Below are positions 5,709 through 11,113 of a stretch of DNA of 11,113 bases, piece after piece (position 1 is the stretch's first letter; each line of letters opens with the position of its first letter). Source of the stretch: an uncultured Desulfobacterales bacterium (GTDB lineage: Bacteria > Desulfobacterota > Desulfobacteria > Desulfobacterales > JAFDCJ01). The notes below the pieces were generated by a model. That model was not told where the DNA came from and did not search any database. It worked only from the letters and a program-made list of their open reading frames with translations. The stretch covers positions 1 through 11,113 of the forward strand of contig CALZJV010000445.1 of the NCBI GenBank assembly GCA_945787595.1, given 5' to 3'. The position numbers and the translations under genes were made by a program.

Positions 5709-6583
5709 CCGGGAGAAATCTGGGCTCAACCAAAATGAAGCTCATTAAAATAACAGTCTTTTATGGTATTCTTCTGGCTGTGATCTCAGCCGGAGCGGAT
5801 CAACAGGCCCGGAATACCGAATCCAAGCCGGATACCGTTTGGCAAAAGCTTTCTGATGGCTTGGAGCTCGGTTTTTTTCACTCACCGAAGCCTTCCGAAA
5901 CGGGTGATTCGATGATTCGGGTCCTGAGAATCGAACCGGCCCGCTATAAATTGAGATTGCTTAATGCCTCGGCTTCTGAAAATGGACGGCCACTGACTGC
6001 CAAAGAATGGTGTCGTCAAAACGGTTTGGTGGCCGCCATTAACGCATCCATGTATCAAGCTGATTTAAAAGCCAGCGTTTCATTGATGCGCACTAAAAGC
6101 CACATCAACAATCCAAGACTGTCAAAAGATATGGCGATTCTAGCATTTGACAGAAACAGTCCTGGTGTTCCGCCGGCAAAAATCATCGACCGTCAATGCG
6201 AGGACTTCAAGACCTGGGGAAAAAAATATAAAACACTGATCCAGAGTATTCGCATGATTTCCTGTGAAGGAGAAAACGTGTGGGCCCAGCAGGACCAAAA
6301 GTGGAGCACGGCGGCAATCGCCGTCGATTATCTCGGACGGGTGTTGTTTATCCATGTCGGCTCGCCCTACAGCACCCATGACTTAATCGATATCCTCCAG
6401 GAGCTTCCCCTTATCATTGACAGAACGATGTATGTTGAAGGCGGACCCCAGGCACAATTATACATCAACATCGGCGCCCACGAGCATGAGTTCGTCGGCA
6501 GCTACAAAATAGATATTGAAGAAAACATGAATGCTCTTTTTTCCCGACCGATTCCGAATGTGGTCGGGATATCTTTAAGATAA
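5705..6583 (+). CDS. Exported phosphodiester glycosidase (NAGPA) domain protein
   Basis: 292 residues. The ATGA overlap with the XRE gene favours the start at 5705; an internal ATG at 5735 gives a more usual signal peptide, and neither has a strong ribosome site. The hydrophobic segment ITVFYGILLAVISAGA (about 16-31) is a signal peptide with possible cleavage after AGA. The mature part follows the NAGPA/PF09992 order: AAINASMY (110-117, where relatives have NGGFF), STAAIAVD (201-208), YVEGGPQAQLY (243-253, in place of the usual DGGGS loop), and PIPNVVGI (282-289). Family members cleave or handle sugar phosphodiesters, including cell-surface polymers. Altered loop residues may mean a changed substrate. 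It lies between the XRE gene and a lipoprotein gene ten bases downstream. Confidence 0.82.
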   Translation: MTGRNLGSTKMKLIKITVFYGILLAVISAGADQQARNTESKPDTVWQKLSDGLELGFFHSPKPSETGDSMIRVLRIEPARYKLRLLNASASENGRPLTAKEWCRQNGLVAAINASMYQADLKASVSLMRTKSHINNPRLSKDMAILAFDRNSPGVPPAKIIDRQCEDFKTWGKKYKTLIQSIRMISCEGENVWAQQDQKWSTAAIAVDYLGRVLFIHVGSPYSTHDLIDILQELPLIIDRTMYVEGGPQAQLYINIGAHEHEFVGSYKIDIEENMNALFSRPIPNVVGISLR

Positions 6584-6593
6584 GGACTATCAA

Positions 6594-7016
6594 ATGAATA
6601 AATGGTGCATGGTTATTCTGGTTGCCATCCTATTAACTGTCCAGTTAGGGTGTGCAGGCAGCATGAAGGGTGTCGTCAGACGGGATGCCAAAAGAATAGA
6701 GCTCACTTACACGGACTCCAGACTCGGCAAAGGCCGCCTGCAAACAGTGCTGCCGGGCGGGGAGCGCTTTGAAGGCACGATTATCAGGACCGGATCGGCG
6801 GATGCCCAATCCGATACAGCCGTCTCCGCTAGTGAGTCGACCGTTTTTGAAGAGGTACAATTATTTGACGGTAACGCCGAAGCCACCCTATCCGGTACCA
6901 AAGGCAATATCATGAAGTGCCGATTTAATCTGGCAGATTCTCTCATGGGGATTTCCAGCGGTGGTTTCGGAATTTGTCAGGTCACCGACGGTCGGGTGAT
7001 TGATATATTCTTTTAG
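6594..7016 (+). CDS. Probable lipoprotein of unknown function
   Basis: 140 residues. AAGGA (6582-6586), overlapping the previous stop codon, lies seven bases before the ATG, so it is the third gene of the operon. The N-terminus has a hydrophobic core (about 6-16) and then VQLGC, with C20 as the likely lipidated residue; Q at the -3 position makes this a weak lipobox. Ala after the Cys would allow outer-membrane sorting. The mature part is rich in short beta-strand-like stretches: RIELTYTDSRLGKGRL (about 34-49), LPGGERFEGTIIRTG, GNAEATLSGTKGNIMKCRF, and a GFGICQVTDGRVIDIFF end. This recalls small beta-barrel envelope lipoproteins, but I do not recognise a named family. Its partner is presumably the NAGPA-domain protein. 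Confidence 0.65.
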   Translation: MNKWCMVILVAILLTVQLGCAGSMKGVVRRDAKRIELTYTDSRLGKGRLQTVLPGGERFEGTIIRTGSADAQSDTAVSASESTVFEEVQLFDGNAEATLSGTKGNIMKCRFNLADSLMGISSGGFGICQVTDGRVIDIFF

Positions 7017-7035
7017 CAAAGAGCGATAGTTCAGC

Positions 7036-7247
7036 CACCAAGACACCAGGCCAAAAAGAAAAGATGCGAGCACCGCCTCTGGCCTGAACAGCGGCCAGTC
7101 TGATCGTGGAAGAAACTTTGATGTTATCTGTTCAGCCACAAAGACACCAAGGCACTAAGATTACAGTTAAATTTATTGGCTCCTTGCCCAGAATAGATCG
7201 AAGGACTTAAAACACATATCATCACTTCGTGTCTTTGTGCCTTAGTG
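7036..7247. repeat. Octamer repeats CACNAAGN in opposing arrays
   Basis: Three units run forwards at 7137-7160 (CACAAAGA, CACCAAGG, CACTAAGA) and three run backwards at 7224-7247. Within these, an 11-nt perfect inverted pair links 7137-7147 with 7229-7239. Degenerate forward units also occur at 7036-7050. The spacer 7017-7309 holds no gene. Confidence 0.6.
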
Positions 7248-7309
7248 GCAAAACTGTTATTTTGAATGTTTCATATGAGTGGTAAAACGATTTCAGCGAG
7301 CATTGAAAT

Positions 7310-7639
7310 ATGGCCTATAATGAAAAAATTGAAACACGCATAAAAAAACTTGTATCCGGCTGGAAAAACACCGACAGCAAAAAGATGTTCGGCGGTATCT
7401 GCCATTTATTGAACGGCAACATGTTCTGCGGCGTACACAAAGACTTCCTGATCCTCCGACTAGGCCAGGAAAAAGCAGAAAACGCAATGAAATTACCACA
7501 TGTCCGGCCATTCGACATCACGGGAAAACCCATGAAGGGCTGGGTCATGGTGGCGGAGGATGGATTTAAAACTGATGATGAATTAAAGAACTGGCTGGGT
7601 CAAACCAGGAAATTTGCGGAAACTTTACCGATGAAGTAA
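7310..7639 (+). CDS. TfoX/Sxy N-terminal domain protein
   Basis: 109 residues, a stand-alone TfoX N-terminal domain (PF04993-type). The characteristic KKMFGGICHLLNGNMFCGV (24-42) is followed by LILRLG (47-52), VRPFDITGKPMKGWVMV (65-81), and a closing helix ending FAETLPMK. In Haemophilus and E. coli, Sxy/TfoX helps CRP switch on competence genes through a two-domain protein. Single-domain versions like this are common across bacteria and have no settled role, so competence should not be assumed. The start at 7310 is the only good ATG but has a poor ribosome site (GCGAG at 7296-7300). It stands alone between repeat-filled spacers. Family assignment is firm, function is not. Confidence 0.87.
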   Translation: MAYNEKIETRIKKLVSGWKNTDSKKMFGGICHLLNGNMFCGVHKDFLILRLGQEKAENAMKLPHVRPFDITGKPMKGWVMVAEDGFKTDDELKNWLGQTRKFAETLPMK

Positions 7640-7665
7640 AGAACTTTGTTCGCTTCGCTCACAGT

Positions 7666-7697
7666 TGGAATGATGGAATAGTGGAATTGTGGAATGA
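7666..7697. repeat. Octamer tandem repeat, core TGGAATNN, 4 units
   Basis: Units start at 7666, 7674, 7682 and 7690: TGGAAT followed by GA, AG, TG and GA. The array ends in TGGG. Confidence 0.7.
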
Positions 7698-8000
7698 TGG
7701 GTTTAAAGAAAACGGAATTCAAAGCGCATATTTTTGCATTGATTTTCTTGTTCTGATGAAGTGTTAGGTGTGGCAAAAATAGAAATCTGTGACCTGCGGC
7801 GCTATCGCCACGTCACGGCGGGTGCGAAAACGTGTGAGAAAAACCTGACAGCCTAAGAGCAAGATCAACGAAAGAAAAGTAACCCTGAACGGTGAACTCC
7901 CTGGCCCAGACCTGACTTTACATTGCTCAATTATTGAGATTCATATTTGGGAACCTGACATGGGCCGTAATATGATCTTATTAGTCGCACTCTCCGAGGC

Positions 8001-8092
8001 CGCTTCCAGCCCGTAGGGCTTACAGGCCGGAGGGTAGGCTACGAGCCCGCTTCCAGCCCGTAGGCTGCCATAGGCTTACAGGCCGGAGGGGA
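8001..8092. repeat. Tandem duplication of a GC-rich element (copies C1 and C2)
   Basis: Two head-to-tail units start with CGCTTCCAGCCCGTAGG at 8001 and 8048, and both contain GGCTTACAGGCCGGAGGG. The second has a few extra bases in the middle. The first ends with GTAGGCTAC (8034-8042), the core also found at 4059-4067. Confidence 0.75.
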
Positions 8093-8139
8093 GGCCAGGG
8101 CGGGCTGAACCTGTGAACGCTTACGAGAGGGAATATCCC

Positions 8140-8508
8140 ATGAAATTGATTTATATCTTTTTTGCCTGCCTGCTTCTTATGACCACGTCAGTCTACGCCG
8201 GGGAAGCAGATGTCGTTGAGGTAGATGTGAAGCGGACCGCTGATGGCACCTATAAATTTGACGTGACGGTGCGTCACGCAGATGATGGTTGGAAGCATTA
8301 TGCCAACAAGTGGGATGTGACGGCTCCTGACGGAACGGTTCTGGGCACCCGCGTCCTCGCCCACCCTCATGATAATGAGCAACCTTTCACTCGCAGCCTT
8401 GCCGGGGTGAAAATTCCCGAAGATATCGATGAGGTGACTGTTCGTGCTCACGACCTGGTGCACGAATATGGCGGTAAAACGATGAAAGTGGCGGTTCCGG
8501 GAAAATAG
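8140..8508 (+). CDS. Small exported His-rich protein of unknown function
   Basis: 122 residues from ATG 8140, chosen over an upstream ATG at 8113 because GAGAGGG (8125-8131) sits eight bases before it and because the protein then begins with a clean signal peptide (MKLIYIFFACLLLMTTSVYA, cleavage after VYA at 20). C10 lies inside the hydrophobic core and is not a lipobox Cys. The mature part alternates polar and hydrophobic residues as in a beta-sandwich. Distinct blocks are DGWKHYANKWDV (49-60), HPHDNEQPFTRSL (75-87) and VRAHDLVHEYGG (101-112). H53, H75, H77, H104 and H108 could form a metal site. It looks like a conserved periplasmic family, but I cannot name it. It stands alone. Confidence 0.65.
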   Translation: MKLIYIFFACLLLMTTSVYAGEADVVEVDVKRTADGTYKFDVTVRHADDGWKHYANKWDVTAPDGTVLGTRVLAHPHDNEQPFTRSLAGVKIPEDIDEVTVRAHDLVHEYGGKTMKVAVPGK

Positions 8509-8591
8509 TAAAGACATCATTCACATATCTGCAATTTTGGTAAAGTTGTGATATTGGCAAGAACCAAATAACTATTTTAATGGAGCCAAAA

Positions 8592-9296
8592 ATGCCAGAA
8601 ACAAAACTCGAAAGAATAAACGACCGCCTTTACCACGAAACTTCGGGAAAGAGTAAAATAAAGTGGGAAAAAAGTCCAGAATTATTAGACATCACACTTA
8701 CTGATGTAAAAGTTGGACTATGTCTATCAATTAACAAACCTTCAAAAACCTCTATTAATAAAACAGTATCTTCTATTACAGCTGAAAGTAATGTGAATAA
8801 AAAACTTGAAAAGTTGCTTGTAGACAAAGGTGATATCGAGCATATTGATGGGTTCGGTTGGCGTATATCCGCATCAGGAAAATTCACCAACAGTAGAATA
8901 GGCTTAATTAGGAAGGATGGAACCGTTGATAGGTTTGGGGGTCGTTATGATGCTGCCGACATTTCCCTCATTCCAATTTACGACACTGATAAGGATAAGG
9001 GTACTGGCTGGCTTTATCACACGGATGCCGAAATAGCAAACATAGAAAAACGAACAAAAGCTTATCTGACCCTTGAATTGTTAATCTCAGAAAAAGCATT
9101 AGAAAAACTGTGTAATGAAATTCTGTCTAAATGTTTGCCTGAGCTAATCGTTCGCATCGAAGTTGATGTATTTTTGTCGGAGGGAGATCGGACCCTTAGT
9201 CATCCTAACATTAGAGATTACTGCTACATTGATGAGGAAACTACAGCTAATCGTGCACGCCTTATAGAAGTTTGCGCATCTCGACCTTTAGAGTAA
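8592..9296 (+). CDS. Protein of unknown function, AT-rich gene
   Basis: 234 residues. The ATG at 8592 is preferred over one at 8580 because GGAG (8582-8585) lies six bases upstream. There is no signal peptide or membrane segment, so it is probably cytosolic. Visible parts are a Lys-rich N-terminus (1-30), a polar middle with GFGWRISASGKFTNSRIGL (about 87-105) and GGRYDAADISLIPIYD (116-131), and a helical then strand-like C-terminal part, YLTLELLISEKALEKL (158-173) followed by LIVRIEVDVFLSEGD. I do not recognise a family or catalytic motif. The gene is visibly more AT-rich than most of its neighbours and prefers A/T-ending codons, which suggests recent acquisition. The IS110 element lies about 200 bases downstream. 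Confidence 0.62.
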   Translation: MPETKLERINDRLYHETSGKSKIKWEKSPELLDITLTDVKVGLCLSINKPSKTSINKTVSSITAESNVNKKLEKLLVDKGDIEHIDGFGWRISASGKFTNSRIGLIRKDGTVDRFGGRYDAADISLIPIYDTDKDKGTGWLYHTDAEIANIEKRTKAYLTLELLISEKALEKLCNEILSKCLPELIVRIEVDVFLSEGDRTLSHPNIRDYCYIDEETTANRARLIEVCASRPLE

Positions 9297-9499
9297 ACGG
9301 GTGTTTCGACAGTCTTGTTATATATCAAAGCTTTTAAAATCATCCATAAATTACAGATAATGTAAACAAATCTCAAAAAAGACACGATTTTGGTTTTCTG
9401 CTATCTTTCAAGCATTTGACAACTTCAAAAACCATATGATATCCAAAACTTATCTTTATAAATTTCGATAACTGTCGAATTACAGAGAATGGCACCCAT
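9297..9499. other. AT-rich spacer between the unknown gene and the IS element
   Basis: About 200 bases of AT-rich DNA. I see no gene, terminator or clear promoter. Confidence 0.5.
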
Positions 9500-9535
9500 T
9501 AAAAGGCCCCTGTCAAGAGAAAAAACTCCACCATC

Positions 9536-9557
9536 GCAAAAAAGTACATTTTTTTGC
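9536..9557. repeat. Hairpin at the right side of the IS element
   Basis: GCAAAAAA (9536-9543) pairs with TTTTTTGC (9550-9557) around a 6-nt loop. Its left arm is part of the 13-nt segment repeated in inverted form at the other end of the element, where it also forms a hairpin. Confidence 0.5.
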
Positions 9558-9954
9558 AGGGACAACATCCAGTAACCAGATCAGCCCCTTTTCTTTGCCT
9601 GCGCCCGCGTTTTCAAAAATTATTGGAGCGGATCCTAAATTGATCTGCTACCAGGCACCCATCAGGTTCAAGGCCGAGGAAAGAAAAATATAAGATCGAC
9701 GGTTGCGCAGCGAAGAGATTTTTTATCTCGTAGCGAAGCAGCCATCCATTTTTCTTTACAGCCCCTGGTCCGGTAATTGGACCCCAGAAAAACATTCGGT
9801 ACCTTGTCATGTCCAATGGGTTGTTACAAATCACAGGGCTCAAAAATCGCCAGCCATAGAGGGTTCACAACAAGGGCAGATCATGAAAAAAGGCATCCGC
9901 CTGGATTTTTTGTTTAAGGGAGTGCAACGGTGTGCCAACCAAGCTATGGGGTTT
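9546..9954. other. Non-coding right part of the IS element
   Basis: About 410 bases after the transposase stop. It contains a GAGAT/ATCTC hairpin (9715-9729) set between inverted AAAGAAAAAT pieces near 9680 and 9755, and a GGTCC/GGACC hairpin (9767-9783). No protein pattern is visible. In the IS1111 branch of the IS110 family the bridge RNA lies on this side, so a structured RNA is possible but unproven. Confidence 0.4.
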
Positions 9955-10904
9955 TTAACCACCCAAGTTCTCTTGAAAAGGAACCTGATCTCGCATAATG
10001 TAATAACAGATCCGAGCCAGTTTATTGCTCAAAGCTTTGGTGGCAAGGCTCGTATTAGCCTGGGCCACCTTGCGGTTATAGTAACTTCTGAAGTCCTCAT
10101 GATACCGGCGTGATAAATGAGCAGCTTCGGTAAAGGCCCAGCTCAAATAGCGATTACCGTTTTTACGGTTGCCATGCCCTTTCTTTTTACCGTCAGAAAG
10201 GCGCTGGGAAGATACACAGCGGCTATAGGAAGCAAAGTTGCCGACTTGGTGAAAACGTCCTATATCACCGACTTCCAGCATAATGGTCATGGCCAGAATA
10301 AGTCCGATGCCGGGTACCGTCAGCAATTGCTGAAATGCCTTGCTGAGCTTTACTTTATTTTTAATCGCTTTTTCCAGCAGTAGAATCTGTTGCTTTAAAA
10401 ACACAATCGTGTCTAAATTAGCCTGTGCGGAGAGAACAATATACTCTTGTTCTAATAGCTGCTGTAAGTCATCGACGGTAAACTTTCTGATTTCATTGGC
10501 GCTGACTCTTTGGCCACTGCAGCGCGCAATTAACGACTGCAGACTGAGGATATGAGAAGTCTTGTGGCGAACCAAAAACAGCCGCTTGCGCGCCAGATCA
10601 CGCACGGGACGATGTCGTGTTGATCGTCGGTATGTTTGATTCCTTCGTATTGTTTCATCGCAGCTGGATTGGCCAGATGAAGACAATCATATCCGGCAGC
10701 CATCAGACCGTCGATTAACCAATACCAATTGAAAGTGGATTCAACGACAATTCCTTTCAATTGATCCTGGAAAGGCTTTAAGGTCTCTAATATCAGCGCC
10801 AGCTTATTGACAACCCGTTTGTTAAAGACGCGTTTGAATTCTTTGTCCATAATACCAATGTAAGTATTTCTTGAATGAAGATCTAAACCGGCATATAGTT
10901 GCAT
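9955..10904 (-). pseudogene. IS110-family transposase, disrupted by deletion and frameshift
   Basis: The gene is split between two frames. The N-terminal part begins MQLYAGLDLHSRNTYIGIMD and carries the DEDD (RuvC-like) residues D8, E55 (VVESTFNWYW), D94 and D97 (HTDDQHD). After D97 (codon 10616-10614) the frame is lost. Similarity resumes in another frame at RPVRDLARKRLFLV (from 10611) and continues through the Transposase_20 domain, LLTVPGIGLILAMTIM and then RLSDGKKKGHGNRKNGNRYLS with the family's catalytic-type Ser, to a stop at 9955-9957. Relatives have roughly 20-25 residues between these blocks, so about 65-70 bases appear deleted. The start has a perfect AAAGGAGGTG (10909-10918). The enzyme should be inactive as encoded. 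Confidence 0.92.
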
Positions 10905-10907
10905 ACG

Positions 10908-10987
10908 GCACCTCCTTTGGTTTGGGGGTTAAATGGCGTTTAACCGCTTATAACAAATCGCAAACTTTTTTGCGATTGGGAGGTGCC
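10908..10987 (-). ncRNA. Folded leader of the IS110 transposase (three-stem junction)
   Basis: Three perfect stems fit together in 80 bases. An outer 9-bp stem joins GGCACCTCC (10908-10916) to GGAGGTGCC (10979-10987). Inside are two hairpins: GGTTAAA/TTTAACC (10927-10945, 5-nt loop) and AATCGCAAA/TTTGCGATT (10956-10977, 4-nt loop). In the minus-strand transcript the outer stem covers the transposase Shine-Dalgarno, so RNA reading in from outside would be poorly translated. It may instead, or also, be part of a bridge RNA. The pairing is visible; the role is inferred. Confidence 0.5.
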
Positions 10988-10992
10988 TTTTA

Positions 10993-11097
10993 GATGATTA
11001 TCAAGTTATCAACCGCCAGGACTTGGTTAAATTCGGGGTTGATTTAGAGCATATCATTAATTTTACCGGATTCCGGATAATCTCAATGTATCTTTAA
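10993..11097 (+). pseudogene. Possible 3' remnant of a gene next to the IS element
   Basis: Immediately after the inferred IS end, one frame reads DDYQVINRQDLVKFGVDLEH and continues to a TAA at 11095-11097, about 34 residues. The composition looks protein-like, but I recognise no family and there is no start codon or ribosome site. The matching 5' part is not found on the other side of the element. It may be chance. Confidence 0.25.
11066..11076. repeat. Short palindrome CCGGA-T-TCCGG
   Basis: A 5-bp perfect stem with a one-base centre near the right edge, too short for a terminator. It may be a protein-binding site or chance. Confidence 0.25.
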
Positions 11098-11113
11098 TCC
11101 GAATTTCCTTAAA

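Larger units (their letters stand above)
7640..8139. other. Spacer with octamer and GC-rich tandem repeats
   Basis: No gene seen. It holds the TGGAATNN array at 7666-7697 and the tandem palindromic element at 8001-8092. The middle (about 7740-7980) shows nothing I can interpret. Confidence 0.6.
9500..10992 (-). mobile_element. IS110-family insertion sequence, inactivated
   Basis: A broken IS110-type transposase (9955-10904) lies inside a pair of inverted segments. At 9500-9511 the plus strand reads TAAAAGGCCCCT, and at 10992-10981 the minus strand reads TAAAAGGCACCT. Further in, ATCGCAAAAAAGT at 9533-9545 matches the minus strand at 10976-10964 perfectly, in the same order. This suggests an element of about 1.5 kb, within the usual IS110 range. 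The transposase is firm; the ends are inferred, because many IS110 elements lack clear terminal repeats. The right non-coding part (9546-9954) is long and could hold a guide (bridge) RNA or foreign sequence. Confidence 0.5.

Noticed and set aside
7310..7639. Reading the TfoX-domain gene as evidence of natural competence
   Set aside because: Single-domain TfoX proteins are widespread and no uptake genes are in the window.
7900..7975. Resemblance to the ATC hydrolase promoter region (4741-4790, reverse complement)
   Set aside because: Only short pieces match, and not in a consistent order, so it is not a convincing repeat.
9489..9575. 28-residue frame starting at ATG 9489
   Set aside because: Too short, no proper ribosome site, and it overlaps the inferred IS end and its hairpin.
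9613..9843. 76-residue minus-strand frame in the IS right part
   Set aside because: It covers the inverted pieces near 9680-9760, has no ribosome site or recognisable domain, and is more likely structural non-coding DNA.

Overview
The window looks like chromosomal DNA from an anaerobic, sulfate-reducer-like member of the Desulfobacterota. This is an inference. It rests on a C-terminal adenine deaminase piece, a Tat-exported rubrerythrin, an amino-thiazoline-carboxylate (ATC) hydrolase homologue, a toxin-antitoxin remnant, an IS110-type transposase, and long gene-poor spacers full of short repeats. No rRNA, tRNA or CRISPR array is visible.

Layout. (1) 1-245 is the 3' end of an adenine deaminase gene. 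(2) 540-1667 encodes an archaeal-type/STAND-like AAA ATPase. (3) 1678-1767 is a second, broken copy of an internal piece of the adenine deaminase gene, so the ATPase gene lies between two copies of the same segment. (4) 1764-2164 (minus) is a Phd/YefM-type antitoxin followed by only the C-terminal half of a VapC/PIN toxin; a cluster of palindromic half-sites precedes the antitoxin. (5) 2452-3644 holds a Tat-signal rubrerythrin and a DinB/DUF664-like protein, probably co-transcribed from a near-consensus promoter at 2251-2279. (6) 3645-4199 is a spacer with a 22-bp-stem hairpin. (7) 4200-4727 (minus) is the ATC hydrolase-family protein. (8) 4728-5504 is a repeat-rich spacer. (9) 5505-7016 is a compact three-gene operon: small XRE-type regulator, exported phosphodiester-glycosidase (NAGPA) domain protein, probable lipoprotein. 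(10) 7310-7639 is a TfoX N-terminal-domain protein. (11) 8140-8508 is a small exported His-rich protein. (12) 8592-9296 is an AT-rich gene of unknown function. (13) About 9500-10992 is an IS110-family element whose transposase is broken by an internal deletion; its leader folds into a striking three-stem structure that would hide the transposase ribosome-binding site.

The genes do not form one pathway. Most are single stress, salvage or envelope genes separated by spacers with signs of rearrangement: a duplicated gene segment, a half toxin, and a dead insertion sequence. The best candidate functional unit is the XRE/NAGPA/lipoprotein operon. The most distinctive non-coding signals are the folded leader of the IS110 element, the palindrome cluster before the antitoxin, and four separate arrays of 7-8 nt degenerate tandem repeats, each with a different core, confined to spacers. 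I found no clear evidence of a wholly new multi-gene system.
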